Part shown: one piece after another, positions 26,882-35,766 of the stretch
Layout of the letters: every line of letters begins with the position of its first letter
How positions within the stretch are numbered: position 1 is the stretch's first letter
Assembly: GCF_024704835.1 (NCBI RefSeq)
Contig: NZ_JAMXBE010000003.1
Coordinates: 390,566-454,565, forward strand
DNA: 64,000 bases
Origin: Parapedobacter tibetensis
GTDB lineage: Bacteria > Bacteroidota > Bacteroidia > Sphingobacteriales > Sphingobacteriaceae
Direction: 5' to 3'
Position numbers and translations under genes: made by a program
The notes under the pieces: generated by a model
What the model was told of the DNA's origin: nothing
What the model saw: only the letters and a program-made list of their open reading frames with translations
The model's database searches: none

Positions 26882-27931
26882 ATGCCCAATCTAACATTAC
26901 GAGATATCGCGAAAGCGTTAGATTTATCGGTTTCCACGGTATCCAAAGCGCTACGCGACAGTTACGAGATTGGTGACGAAACGAAAAAGCGGGTATTGGA
27001 CTTCGCAAGGACCAACCATTATTTGCCTAATCGGATGGCAAAAAGCCTAAAAGAAGGTAAAAGTGGTTCCATAGGGATAGTCATCTGCTCAATAGACAAC
27101 AGTTTTGTGTCGCGGATGCTCGATGGCATCGACGGTGCCTGTACCAAGGCTGGATATGATATCATTATCATGCAGAGCAAGGAGTCTTTGGCGCAGGAAA
27201 AAGCATGTATTATGCAGCTAGAGGCCCGAGGGGTGGAGGGAATCCTTATTTCTCCTTCGGCAGAGACCATCGATTTCGAACACCTTACTTATCTCAAGGA
27301 TGCGGGAATGCCTGTGGTATTGTTTGATCGCATCAACGAACACGTTGAGTCGTATCAGGTCGGGATAGATAACCGTAACGGGGCATTTCAAGCAACACAG
27401 CACTTGATAGACAATGGGTATAGGCACATAGCGATGCTCAATATCAGTTCAGGCACCCATTTCGCTTTGAAACGTAGTGAGGGCTATGCTGATGCGTTGG
27501 AAAGAAATAATATCGCTTATAGGGATGAGTTTGTACACCTATGCAAACCATCCGACAGGGAAGCTTTAATGGGTAGCGCGGCGATCGCTATACAGGCGCT
27601 TTTTGGGCTGCCTAATCCGCCGCAAGCACTTTTTGCCGCAACGGACCAACTATCCACCCATAGCCTCAGCGTAATTCACCAATTGGGCTTCCGTATTCCC
27701 CAGGATATCGCATTGATTGGCTTCTGCAACACCGAATTGGCAGACGTACTTACCCCTCCCCTTTCTACCGTGTACCAGCCGGCCTTTGAAATCGGCCGAT
27801 TAGCCGCAGAGAAAATCATTGGCCTTATCAGCGGAAAGGATATGCAAGAAGAACATGAAACGGTATTGTTGCCCACACGGTTAGACATTCGTCAATCAAG
27901 CCTTATGGTGAGCGAAAAGGCTATAGAATAG
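26882..27931 (+). CDS. LacI-family transcriptional regulator
   Basis: This 349-residue protein begins with the LacI helix-turn-helix LTLRDIAKALDLSVSTVSKAL and the hinge NRMAKSLKEGKSGSIG, followed by a periplasmic-binding-like effector domain (GVEGILISPS, VVLFDRI, IALIGFCNTELADVLTPPLSTV). It is monocistronic between recO-dgkA and coaBC, with no sugar genes beside it. The kduI operon at 40 kb carries a LacI-type operator, but whether this protein binds there is unknown. Confidence 0.93.
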   Translation: MPNLTLRDIAKALDLSVSTVSKALRDSYEIGDETKKRVLDFARTNHYLPNRMAKSLKEGKSGSIGIVICSIDNSFVSRMLDGIDGACTKAGYDIIIMQSKESLAQEKACIMQLEARGVEGILISPSAETIDFEHLTYLKDAGMPVVLFDRINEHVESYQVGIDNRNGAFQATQHLIDNGYRHIAMLNISSGTHFALKRSEGYADALERNNIAYRDEFVHLCKPSDREALMGSAAIAIQALFGLPNPPQALFAATDQLSTHSLSVIHQLGFRIPQDIALIGFCNTELADVLTPPLSTVYQPAFEIGRLAAEKIIGLISGKDMQEEHETVLLPTRLDIRQSSLMVSEKAIE

Positions 27932-27933
27932 AT

Positions 27934-29139
27934 TTAAGGGAGTTTCAGTAACCGCATGATACGGACGCAGATGTCTCGGGCGACTTCCATTTTGGGTTTC
28001 AAACCAAACACCTCAATGTCGCTGTTTTGGTCAATAATGGTGATTTTATTGCTATCTCCAGCAAAACCAGCCCCATGATCACGCACGGAATTAAGTACGA
28101 TGAAGTCGAGATTTTTTCGGTGTAATTTGGAGATAGCATTGGCCTGCTCGTCTTGAGTTTCAAGGGCAAAGCCCACGAGGATTTGTCCCGGTTGCTTTTG
28201 TTTTCCCAATTCGGCCAAAATATCAGGGGTTTTGACTAATTCAATGCGAAGAGCCGCGTGCTCTTTCTTAATCTTTTGGTCGGCAACTGTTTTTGGGGTA
28301 TAATCAGCCACAGCCGCGCTCATTATGGTAATGTCTGATTGAGCAAAGTGTGCCATGCAGGCGCTAAGCATTTCGGAAGCCGAGGTGACGGCAACATATT
28401 CAGCCCTTATGGGAACAGGCAAATCGGTTGGACCACTCACCAGCGTTACTTCAGCTCCCAAAAAGAGCAATTGCGAAGCAAGAGCGTAGCCCATCTTGCC
28501 GCTGGAATGGTTGCCGATATAACGCACTGGATCGATCGCTTCATAGGTAGGTCCTGCAGTGACCAAAGCTTTCTTACCAGCCAATGGAAGGGTCTTGGTA
28601 AAATAAGCCTCCAAAGCATCAAGGATTTCTTCAGGTTCGGCAAGGCGACCTTCCCCACTCAACCCACTAGCCAAATCGCCATTACCTGGCGGGATGACGT
28701 GGTTGCCAAAGGATTGTAGACGGGCGATATTGGATTGGGTAGTACCATGCCCCCACATGTCCAAATCCATGGCTGGAGCGATGAAGACAGGGCTCTTAGC
28801 CGACAGGTATACTGCGCATAGCAGGTTATCACAGAGGCCATGTGCAAATTTTGCCAACGTATTGGCGCTTGCCGGCGCCATGACGATAGCATCCGCTTCT
28901 AACGCAAGATGGACATGATTATTCCATTCGCCAGTAGTGGCATTGAAATAATCTACCAATACCGGATTTCCAGAGAGCGTGGAGAGTGTAAGCGGAGTGA
29001 CGAAATGCGTGGCATCTGGTGTCATCACTATTTGTACCTTCGCGCCAGCCTTGACCAATAAACGAGTTAGGTAGGCTGCTTTGTATGCGGCGATGCTGCC
29101 GCAGATACCCAAAAGGATATGTTTTCCCCGAACAGCCAT
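27934..29139 (-). CDS. coaBC: Bifunctional phosphopantothenoylcysteine decarboxylase / synthetase
   Basis: This 401-residue fusion has a CoaC flavoprotein half (GICGSIAAYKAAYL; ASANTLAKFAHGLCDNLL; PAMDLDMW) and a CoaB half (TAGPTYEAIDPVRYIGNHSSGKMG; AAVADYTPK; KIKKE). It makes 4'-phosphopantetheine for coenzyme A. It follows rpoZ by 20 bases, continuing the bamD-rpoZ-coaBC cluster that is common in Bacteroidota. Confidence 0.97.
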   Translation of the reverse strand: MAVRGKHILLGICGSIAAYKAAYLTRLLVKAGAKVQIVMTPDATHFVTPLTLSTLSGNPVLVDYFNATTGEWNNHVHLALEADAIVMAPASANTLAKFAHGLCDNLLCAVYLSAKSPVFIAPAMDLDMWGHGTTQSNIARLQSFGNHVIPPGNGDLASGLSGEGRLAEPEEILDALEAYFTKTLPLAGKKALVTAGPTYEAIDPVRYIGNHSSGKMGYALASQLLFLGAEVTLVSGPTDLPVPIRAEYVAVTSASEMLSACMAHFAQSDITIMSAAVADYTPKTVADQKIKKEHAALRIELVKTPDILAELGKQKQPGQILVGFALETQDEQANAISKLHRKNLDFIVLNSVRDHGAGFAGDSNKITIIDQNSDIEVFGLKPKMEVARDICVRIMRLLKLP

Positions 29140-29159
29140 TTGCGATTGCTAAAAGAGGG

Positions 29160-29498
29160 TTATTCCTCTTCCTTTTCTTTTGACGGGTTTCTGAAATACA
29201 CCTTGTCATTCAGAAAATCATCCATGGCTACCAAGGTAGGTTTGGGTAGACGCTCGTAGTGCTTGGAGATTTCGATTTGTTCACGATTTTCGAAAACTTC
29301 CTCTAAATTGTCATTCGTGGTTGCAAACTCAGCCAATTTGCCATTCAGTTCTTCTTTCAGATCTACGGCAATTTGGTTGGCCCGCTTACTGATGACCACG
29401 AGGGACTCATAGATATTATCCGTTTTTTTGTCCAGATCCCTCAAGTCTCGTGTTACTGTTGAACTGGGGATGATTGATTTGGTTACTTGGGTACTCAT
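29160..29498 (-). CDS. rpoZ: RNA polymerase omega-like subunit (Bacteroidota type)
   Basis: From the ATG at 29498 the protein has 112 residues. It shows the Bacteroidota omega pattern: STVTRDLRDLDKKTDNIYES, VVISKRANQI and DLKEELNGKLAEF. The frame is open upstream into bamD, but that part is only out-of-frame bamD sequence. Omega aids assembly and stability of RNA polymerase. Its place between bamD and coaBC supports the call. Confidence 0.9.
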   Translation of the reverse strand: MSTQVTKSIIPSSTVTRDLRDLDKKTDNIYESLVVISKRANQIAVDLKEELNGKLAEFATTNDNLEEVFENREQIEISKHYERLPKPTLVAMDDFLNDKVYFRNPSKEKEEE

Positions 29499-29511
29499 AT
29501 CTTTTGCAGTA

Positions 29512-30405
29512 TTAATTCTGTACAGTGGTTTCTGTTTCTTCTGTGTTTTGGGCCGTCGATGCAGCAGCATATTGGGCCATGCGTTTCTTGGCTTGCTCTG
29601 CCCCTTTTTCGGCACCTTGCTTAAGTTGTTCCGCATCTTTTCGGAATTTGCTTTCGGGATGCGCAGACACAAAACCTTCATATAAATCCACAACCTCACC
29701 GAAACGCTCTTCCTGCCTTCTGGGGGAACTTTGTTCGGCATAAAGGTATTGTGCCTTTATACTCAGGAACTCCATTTCCTCAGCATACTTGGTGTCGGGA
29801 AAATCACGCAACACATTGTCAAAGGCAATCACAGCAGCTCTATAATCGTCTTGGAGGCCCATGTCCAAATAGAGTCGGGCATTAGCAAACGCTTTGGCCT
29901 CTAATTTGTCGCGTAGCTGTTGGATGAGCTCCGACGCTTCTTCAGCCCGCTCGCTTGATGGGTAGAGGTTGATAAACAGTTGCAGGGCCTCTATTGCACG
30001 GTAGGTGTATTCTTGGTCAAGTTCGGACTTGGGTGATTCAAGATAATAGCAATAAGCCCCCATAAACCGGCATTCCTCCGTGCGTGCGCTGTTTGGATAA
30101 GTATCCGTAAATTGCTTAAAATGATACCTTGCGGAGGTGAAATCGCGCAGGCGGTAGTTTGTGTAAGCGGTATAATAATATAAATCCTCTGCCTCGGCCT
30201 GTCCGCGGTATTTCACCATCAGCTCATCAAACAGGATGACTGCTTTGCTGAATTTTTTATTGTTATAATATTTGATGGCTTCTTGGTATTTTTGTGCGAT
30301 ATTGTTGCTGGCACGCAATTTCTCGAATTTGCTTTTGCACCCCACTACCATCACCACCAAAAATATTCCGGCACCCCATGCCACTATTCGCCTATTTATA
30401 AACAT
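29512..30405 (-). CDS. bamD: Outer-membrane protein assembly lipoprotein BamD
   Basis: From the ATG at 30405 the protein has 297 residues. Its hydrophobic start ends in a lipobox VVMVVGC. TPR-like helices follow (AIKYYNNKKFSKAVILFDEL; YRLRDFTSARYHFKQFTDTYPNS; AVIAFDNVLRDFPDTKYAEE), the BamD pattern. BamD belongs to the BAM complex that inserts beta-barrels into the outer membrane. The chosen start lies four bases after a TATCTTTG -7 box, implying a leaderless message; a longer in-frame start at 30486 is not lipoprotein-like. A Gln/Ala/Thr-rich tail follows the TPRs. Confidence 0.93.
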   Translation of the reverse strand: MFINRRIVAWGAGIFLVVMVVGCKSKFEKLRASNNIAQKYQEAIKYYNNKKFSKAVILFDELMVKYRGQAEAEDLYYYTAYTNYRLRDFTSARYHFKQFTDTYPNSARTEECRFMGAYCYYLESPKSELDQEYTYRAIEALQLFINLYPSSERAEEASELIQQLRDKLEAKAFANARLYLDMGLQDDYRAAVIAFDNVLRDFPDTKYAEEMEFLSIKAQYLYAEQSSPRRQEERFGEVVDLYEGFVSAHPESKFRKDAEQLKQGAEKGAEQAKKRMAQYAAASTAQNTEETETTVQN

Positions 30406-30409
30406 TCTG

Positions 30410-30417
30410 CAAAGATA
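30410..30417 (-). promoter_or_regulatory. -7 promoter box abutting the bamD start
   Basis: On the minus strand TATCTTTG matches TAnnTTTG and is only four bases upstream of the bamD ATG, so the bamD-rpoZ-coaBC transcript should begin at or within the start codon. Confidence 0.5.
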
Positions 30418-30611
30418 AGTTAATTTAAAACACCTGTCAATTAAATTTTTATGAGCCAAGATAAGCTGATTGCGCCGATTAGCCAAGCGGTTTAACAGAG
30501 TTTAACAGATTATTAGGAAGTCTTATTGCATAATTTTTTAGTTACAGCACCCTTCTCATCGGTTTATTTGGTTCTTTCTGTTTCAGAAACAAGTATTGTT
30601 TTTTATACAAC

Positions 30612-31138
30612 ATGACACTAACACGACCTCGATTGGCTGGCCACGGGCTTTTTACTGCCTTGTTTTTTTTCATCTATTGGATCCCCGCCGTCGCACAAAC
30701 CCAATCCCCACGGGAATTCCTTGGCTATGAATTGGGTTCACGATTTATTCCCCACCATAAGGTGGTGGCTTATTTCGAACATGTGGCGACCACGAGCGAA
30801 CATTGGTCGGTGGCCCCGGAGCTTCCTCGCTCAATTTTGGTGAGCTTTGGCATTTCTTCGAACGGGAACTGGGTTGCCCACTTTCCGTTTTGGACGCACA
30901 GCAACTTTCCTCGGCAGACTTCAATAAATATAACACGATTATTTTGCCGTCTGGCAATTACAATGGATTGGGAGATGCCGCAACCCATAAACTGGACGCC
31001 TGGATAACTGCTGGGGGAAAATTGATTGCCATCGAAGCAGCCGTTGGCTTTTTGTCGGGAAAGGAGGGTTTTGGGGTCACCCAGTTTTTGACCGACGTGA
31101 CAGCAAACATTGCCCTGCCCTATAAAGCGAGTTACTAA
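30612..31138 (+). pseudogene. M14 zinc-carboxypeptidase-like gene, internally deleted
   Basis: The first part encodes a signal peptide and QSPREFLGYELGSRFIPHHKVVAYFEHVA, the start of Bacteroidota M14-type peptidases. After about residue 60 the frame is lost, and a second frame picks up GGPGASSLNFGELWHFFERELG and AWITAGGKLIAIEAAVGFLSGKEGFG, matching a much later part of the same family, then stops early. The metal-binding HxxE region is absent. A large internal deletion plus truncation left about 175 codons of a protein normally above 800 residues. Family assignment is from memory. Confidence 0.65.
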
Positions 31139-31232
31139 TAATTTAATAAAAATCCGTATCTTTACAACTTGGATAATCAGTGAAAGGGTATGAATATTCA
31201 TAGTTGCCTTTCATAAGACAAATTATATTCAA

Positions 31233-31517
31233 ATGAATTTACAGGAAAGAGTAGAACAAGCTTTGGATTCCATTAGGCCATATCTTGAAACGGACGGGGG
31301 GAATGTGAGCATAGAAGAGATTACGGCAGATAATGTGGTGAAACTGAAGCTTTTGGGTTCCTGTGCTTCCTGTGCCATGAGTATCATGACATTTAAGGCT
31401 GGTTTGGAACAGGCCATCAAAAAGGCTGTACCGGAAATTACCGCCGTTGAGGCCACTAATATTACAGATATGAATGACTCCGAGGCCACCATGCCTTCCC
31501 CAAGGATAAACGGATAG
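31233..31517 (+). CDS. NFU-domain iron-sulfur cluster scaffold protein
   Basis: This 94-residue protein consists of one NifU C-terminal (NFU) domain. VEQALDSIRPYLETDGGNVSIEEI is the family start, and the CxxC cluster motif is GSCASCAMS (Cys44, Cys47). NFU proteins carry [4Fe-4S] clusters to client enzymes; aconitase, NadA and other cluster enzymes encoded nearby would be plausible clients. It is a single gene downstream of the dead peptidase. Confidence 0.94.
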   Translation: MNLQERVEQALDSIRPYLETDGGNVSIEEITADNVVKLKLLGSCASCAMSIMTFKAGLEQAIKKAVPEITAVEATNITDMNDSEATMPSPRING

Positions 31518-31659
31518 GTTTTTTGGGAATTTAACATTATTTAACGGGCAGTCGGCTTCCGAATATGTAGTTTTGTTGTATGAAATATCCAGGTACAATT
31601 AAACGCAGATGGACACCGTGGGTATTCCATATGGCCATTAAAAGGCAAGTTATTTGCAT

Positions 31660-32310
31660 ATGAATATCAGGATGATCCGTTATATATTGGTTGTTTTGTT
31701 TGCCATGGGGGTGGCGATGCCGTCTATGGCACAGCAGCAGAAGCTTGTGCAGTTTAGTGGTGTCATCCACAACGCCGATACCAACGTAGTCGTACCCTAT
31801 GTGACGGTGAAAAACCGATCTTTCAATGACCAAACATTTACAGCAAACCACCAAGGATATTTTTCTTTTGTGGTGCATGAAGGAGACACAATCAGTTTCT
31901 CTTCGGTTGGTTACCTGCCTACCCGTATCATTATTCCAAAGGTTCAGGACGACAAATACACCGCCATGATTAAATTGACTGCCGAAATCAAGGAATTACC
32001 CATGGTTACACCTTATCCTTGGGCGAGTATCGATGAGTTCAATATGGCATTTATGTCACTCGAAATAGCAGACGACGACATTATTGTAGCCAAGAAAAAC
32101 CTTTCACCGGAATCGTTGGCAGCTTTATCACGCGTGACTCCGCGAAGCGCGGAGGAAATTCAAAGCTTCAATGCGATGCAAAACCATATCGGGCTGACGA
32201 ATAAAGCAGTGAACCAACGGATGGCTAACCCCCTATTGAGCCCCTTCGCTTGGGGCAATCTCATTCGCCAAATCACCGAAGGAAACAAGAGCCGGAACAG
32301 AAACAACTAA
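31660..32310 (+). CDS. Secreted protein with CarboxypepD_reg-like domain
   Basis: From the ATG at 31660 the protein has 216 residues. It has a signal peptide ending PSMAQ (about residue 24) and then a carboxypeptidase-regulatory-like beta domain (FSGVIHNADTNVVVPYVTVKNRSFNDQTF, GYFSFVVHEGDTISFSSVGY). This domain is usual at the N-terminus of TonB-linked receptors, but here the rest is short and helical with no barrel. It is a common free-standing Bacteroidota protein of unknown role, probably periplasmic. Confidence 0.82.
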   Translation: MNIRMIRYILVVLFAMGVAMPSMAQQQKLVQFSGVIHNADTNVVVPYVTVKNRSFNDQTFTANHQGYFSFVVHEGDTISFSSVGYLPTRIIIPKVQDDKYTAMIKLTAEIKELPMVTPYPWASIDEFNMAFMSLEIADDDIIVAKKNLSPESLAALSRVTPRSAEEIQSFNAMQNHIGLTNKAVNQRMANPLLSPFAWGNLIRQITEGNKSRNRNN

Positions 32311-32364
32311 TATTTAACTGTCGGCGAATCGTTTTAACTTATTCAATCCGCTTGATCTCATTCC

Positions 32365-33585
32365 CTATGATAGCCTTACTGTTTGCTTGATACTCAATCT
32401 GGACGATATGGAAGAAATAATAGCGGAAATAATAAAAACAGTCAAGAAAACGAGCAGAAAGTCACCTGCCCGGATGTCTACTGGATATACATCTGTGACC
32501 ATGTTTTCTCCTTCGCCTAAATGGATCCAACCAAAATACTGTTGGGATATACAGAAGAGCAGGCCCAATAAAAGGCCAACCAGGCATCCAATCAACGAAA
32601 TGAGTAGGCCTTCATAAAAGAAAATACGGCGTATAAGGCCATTGCTTGCTCCCAACCCCATCAATACGGATATATCCTTCTTCTTATCGATGACCAACAT
32701 GGTAAGCGACCCCACGATGTTGAAGATGGCGATGATACCTGTAAAAGCGGTGATAAAGAACACCGCCCATTTTTCCGTGCGGATAATCTTATACAAGGTC
32801 GGGTTTTGTTGCTCTCGGTTTTTCACTACATAAGCTTCTCCCAAGAGCGACGACAATTCGTGCTGTATGGCCGTCACGTTGCTGCCCTCCAACAGATTAA
32901 TTTCAATGGCGGATACCTGCTCAAATTCGCCGAGCACCTCCCGGGCAAATTCCATTGGCACGATCAGTAAATCATCAAATTCCTGTTGATATGCCAGCAC
33001 ACCGGCAGGGCGTATGGTGCGCATAATGAATTCCTCGGCCGGGTTTATGCTGCTTTTGATTCCTTTTCGCGGAGAAAACACCTCGATTCGGCGCAACTCG
33101 TCCGCTAAAGAAATACCGAGTGTTCCCTGTACCCGCGCACCCAATACCGCATAGTCTTCGCCGTCCTGCCTCAGCACGAAATGGCCATCATGGAGCAATG
33201 AATCCGTAGACGGCCCTTGGGCGAAATCGGGCCTTATACCCTTGAGTGTGGCAATGTATTGCCCCTCGCCATAGCGGAGTAATACCCGCTCCTGTAACAC
33301 TTCATTATATCCTTGCACACGCGGATTTTGCTTGACGGCTCCAAAAAGTGCTGAATCGACCATAAAACTCTTCCCCTGCTTGGGCTCGATGCGAAGTTCT
33401 GGAGCGAAAGCGTTATACATGGAGAGGATGAGGTGCTCAAGCCCATTGTAGAAAGACAAGATGACGATCAAGGACGCACTACTCACCAATACGCCCACCA
33501 CACTGATGCCTGAAATGATATTAACGGCATTGATGGTTTTTTTGGAGAAAAGATAACGCTTTGCAAAGTACAGTGCGATGTTCAT
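32365..33585 (-). CDS. FtsX/LolE-like ABC transporter permease
   Basis: This 406-residue protein has one N-terminal membrane segment (about 20-50), a large periplasmic MacB-like domain, and three further segments (about 270-300, 315-345, 370-395) with ITAFTGIIAIFNIVGSLTMLVIDKKKDISVLMGLGAS, the hallmark of LolC/LolE/FtsX permeases. Such proteins release lipoproteins from the inner membrane. The matching ATPase is not beside it. It starts three bases before the end of the MBL-fold gene, so the two are probably co-transcribed. Confidence 0.92.
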   Translation of the reverse strand: MNIALYFAKRYLFSKKTINAVNIISGISVVGVLVSSASLIVILSFYNGLEHLILSMYNAFAPELRIEPKQGKSFMVDSALFGAVKQNPRVQGYNEVLQERVLLRYGEGQYIATLKGIRPDFAQGPSTDSLLHDGHFVLRQDGEDYAVLGARVQGTLGISLADELRRIEVFSPRKGIKSSINPAEEFIMRTIRPAGVLAYQQEFDDLLIVPMEFAREVLGEFEQVSAIEINLLEGSNVTAIQHELSSLLGEAYVVKNREQQNPTLYKIIRTEKWAVFFITAFTGIIAIFNIVGSLTMLVIDKKKDISVLMGLGASNGLIRRIFFYEGLLISLIGCLVGLLLGLLFCISQQYFGWIHLGEGENMVTDVYPVDIRAGDFLLVFLTVFIISAIISSISSRLSIKQTVRLS

Positions 33586-33588
33586 ATA

Positions 33589-34230
33589 TTATCCCCTTAT
33601 AAATGGATTCGTTCTTTTCTCGTACCCAATGGTGGTCTCCGGCCCATGGCCAGGATATACAACGGTATCGTCGGGTAACATGTAGAGCGACCGGGCAATG
33701 CTATCCAACAATTGTTGGTGGTTGCCGCCGGGCAAATCCGTGCGACCGATACTATTCCTGAAAAGCACATCGCCCCCAATTAGAAAGCCGTTTTCTGGGC
33801 TATAGAAACACAGGTGGGCTGGGGAATGCCCCGGTGCAAAGATTAGAGTCAGCTTGTTTTGGCCAAAAGCCACCGAGCCTATAGCGGGCAGAAAAAACTC
33901 GGCAATGGGAGACACTTCATAACGGATTCCCATTTGTGGGGCGTAGTTTTGCACTTCTATAAGCAACGGGAGCTCGCCCTCGTGGAATTGTGGCATTAAG
34001 CCGTATTCCTCGAATATATAGCTGTTTCCGAGCACATGGTCTACATGGCAGTGTGTATTGAGCAGCAGCTCAGGGGAAAGCCCTTCAGCATCGATGAATC
34101 CTTTCACCTCTTTTTCTTCGCGCTCCCCATACATCCCTGGGTCGATGATTGCCGTAGCACCCGTATCATCATACAAGAGATAAGTGTTTTCTTGATAAGG
34201 GTTGCAAACAAAAGACTTGATATGGATCAT
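33589..34230 (-). CDS. MBL-fold metallo-hydrolase (glyoxalase II-like)
   Basis: This 213-residue protein has the metal-binding THCHVDH motif (HxHxDH), then APGHSPAHLCFY, GGDVLFRNSIGRTDLPGGN and the C-terminal VYPGHGPETTIG, the standard YcbL/glyoxalase-II-like set. It probably cleaves a thioester or similar; the substrate is not known. A TACCTTTG box four bases before its ATG (34235-34242, minus) implies a leaderless message. Confidence 0.93.
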   Translation of the reverse strand: MIHIKSFVCNPYQENTYLLYDDTGATAIIDPGMYGEREEKEVKGFIDAEGLSPELLLNTHCHVDHVLGNSYIFEEYGLMPQFHEGELPLLIEVQNYAPQMGIRYEVSPIAEFFLPAIGSVAFGQNKLTLIFAPGHSPAHLCFYSPENGFLIGGDVLFRNSIGRTDLPGGNHQQLLDSIARSLYMLPDDTVVYPGHGPETTIGYEKRTNPFIRG

Positions 34231-34234
34231 AGTG

Positions 34235-34242
34235 CAAAGGTA
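34235..34242 (-). promoter_or_regulatory. -7 promoter box abutting the MBL-fold gene start
   Basis: On the minus strand TACCTTTG is a perfect -7 element four bases before the ATG at 34230. Confidence 0.5.
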
Positions 34243-34254
34243 GGTATTTTGATG

Positions 34255-34342
34255 GAACGCAGATGACGTGGATACGGCGGATTTATGCAGGTAACAAATG
34301 GAGAATCAGTGGCCATCCGTCCAATCTGTGTCATCCACGTTC
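34255..34342. repeat. Dispersed intergenic inverted-repeat element, copy 2
   Basis: It starts GAACGCAGATGACGTGGAT and ends with the complement of GAACGTGGATGACACAGAT, so the ends form an imperfect hairpin. The inside carries CGGAT and CCACTGATT-like units, the same style as 5662-5761. It fills the gap between gldD and the MBL-fold gene. Confidence 0.6.
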
Positions 34343-34364
34343 AGTCTTTTGCGTGAAAAGCACC

Positions 34365-34949
34365 TCATTTCCATCGCAAGGAGTGGATGAGCGTATCGAT
34401 ATCGGCCTTTATGAAATCAAGTACCGGTTGAATGGAATCGAGCCGCGGCTTTTCGTGGAAATATAAGGCTCCCCGTAGGTAATGCTTGGTACTATCGGTT
34501 ACAAAAAACTGGATGCTTGATGCTGCGTTCCCTTTGATTTCATATTTTAACCCATGTACACGGGCCTCGGAACGATTGATGCGCTGCTGGTCTATCGCGG
34601 TAGCCCTGACCGTATGGTTGAAGGCCAATGTACGCGCATCTTCCACCAATTCGTTGAAATTTTCCAGGTCACGAATGGTCATATAAGTCAAGTGAATCTG
34701 GGCATTGAACTGTGGGAATTTGATGTCCATCCAACAAGGTTGTGCATCCGGCGAACGGTCAGACCCCATCTCTGCATAAACAGGGATGTCAAATTCATAA
34801 GGGCACGTGGACGAAAAAGTATGGTAAGCCTTTTCGGGAAAAGCTATGCGAAAATAACCCCTTGGTTTGGGAGAATAATCATATTGGCAGCTGCAAATTG
34901 TGAAAACAACCAGTCCCCAAAAAACTAAGTAGGTCATGCGATTATCCAT
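34365..34949 (-). CDS. gldD: Gliding motility lipoprotein GldD
   Basis: From the ATG at 34949 the protein has 194 residues. A hydrophobic start ends in the lipobox FTICSC, followed by YDYSPKPRGYFRIAFPEKAY and CPYEFDIPVYAEM, which are characteristic of GldD. In Flavobacterium GldD is needed for gliding and type IX secretion-related functions, but gldD also occurs in non-gliding Bacteroidota. It follows aroE on the same strand with about 31 bases between. Confidence 0.93.
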   Translation of the reverse strand: MDNRMTYLVFWGLVVFTICSCQYDYSPKPRGYFRIAFPEKAYHTFSSTCPYEFDIPVYAEMGSDRSPDAQPCWMDIKFPQFNAQIHLTYMTIRDLENFNELVEDARTLAFNHTVRATAIDQQRINRSEARVHGLKYEIKGNAASSIQFFVTDSTKHYLRGALYFHEKPRLDSIQPVLDFIKADIDTLIHSLRWK

Positions 34950-34980
34950 CAAACAACTCGCTTATTCATATTGCTTCCTA

Positions 34981-35727
34981 CTACTTAACGGTCCAAATCT
35001 CCCAATTCCTTTCGGCCTGTAATTCCAGCATTTCGAGCCCATTTTTTACGATAGCCCCCTTTGTCCTTCCCCTTTTAAGAAACTCGGTTTCCACAGGGTT
35101 GTAGACCAGGTCGTATAACAGGTGCTTATCTCCGATGAGTTCATAAGGGATATCGGGACAATCTGCCACAGCCGGATATGTCCCCAAGGGTGTGGTATTG
35201 ATAATAAGTGAGTGGTTGGCCATTACTGTGGCATCCAATTGGGCATAATGATACTGTCCTGGCCGTGGCGACCGCGATACCAGCGTAAAAACGATTCCCA
35301 AGTTGGCAAGTGCATAAGTTACGGCCTTAGCCGCTCCTCCGTTGCCCAATACGAGGGCCCGTTGATGCCGCGGCAGTAGCAAGGGTTTCAGTGATTTCGC
35401 AAAGCCGTAGACATCCGTATTGTACCCGGTTAATACCGGGTCATGGCTATTCCTTTCAATGCGGATACAGTTGACTGCGGCAATGGCTTCAGCTTCTGGC
35501 GATAAATGATGCAAGTAGTTCATCACGGCAATTTTATAGGGAATGGTTACATTGACACCCATTAGGGAGTGCTCCTCGGCAACCAAACGAGGGAACACCT
35601 CGATTTCCGGAATAGGATATAAATCATAACCCACATCGGCAATTTGCTCTCGTTCAAATTTGGCATCGTAATATTTCTTTGAAAAAGAATGGGTAAGCGG
35701 GAAACCAATTAGGCCAAATTTCTTCAT
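34981..35727 (-). CDS. aroE: Shikimate dehydrogenase
   Basis: This 248-residue protein shows FGLIGFPLTHSFSKKYYDAKF (substrate Ser pair), GVNVTIPYK with the catalytic Lys, the NADP-binding GNGGAAKAVTYAL, and the C-terminal DLVYNPVETEFLKRG. It reduces 3-dehydroshikimate to shikimate in aromatic amino acid synthesis. comA lies just upstream and gldD downstream on the same strand. Confidence 0.96.
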   Translation of the reverse strand: MKKFGLIGFPLTHSFSKKYYDAKFEREQIADVGYDLYPIPEIEVFPRLVAEEHSLMGVNVTIPYKIAVMNYLHHLSPEAEAIAAVNCIRIERNSHDPVLTGYNTDVYGFAKSLKPLLLPRHQRALVLGNGGAAKAVTYALANLGIVFTLVSRSPRPGQYHYAQLDATVMANHSLIINTTPLGTYPAVADCPDIPYELIGDKHLLYDLVYNPVETEFLKRGRTKGAIVKNGLEMLELQAERNWEIWTVK

Positions 35728-35766
35728 TTCGTATCTTATTTTGAGGTGGTTGCACCTACAAAACTA

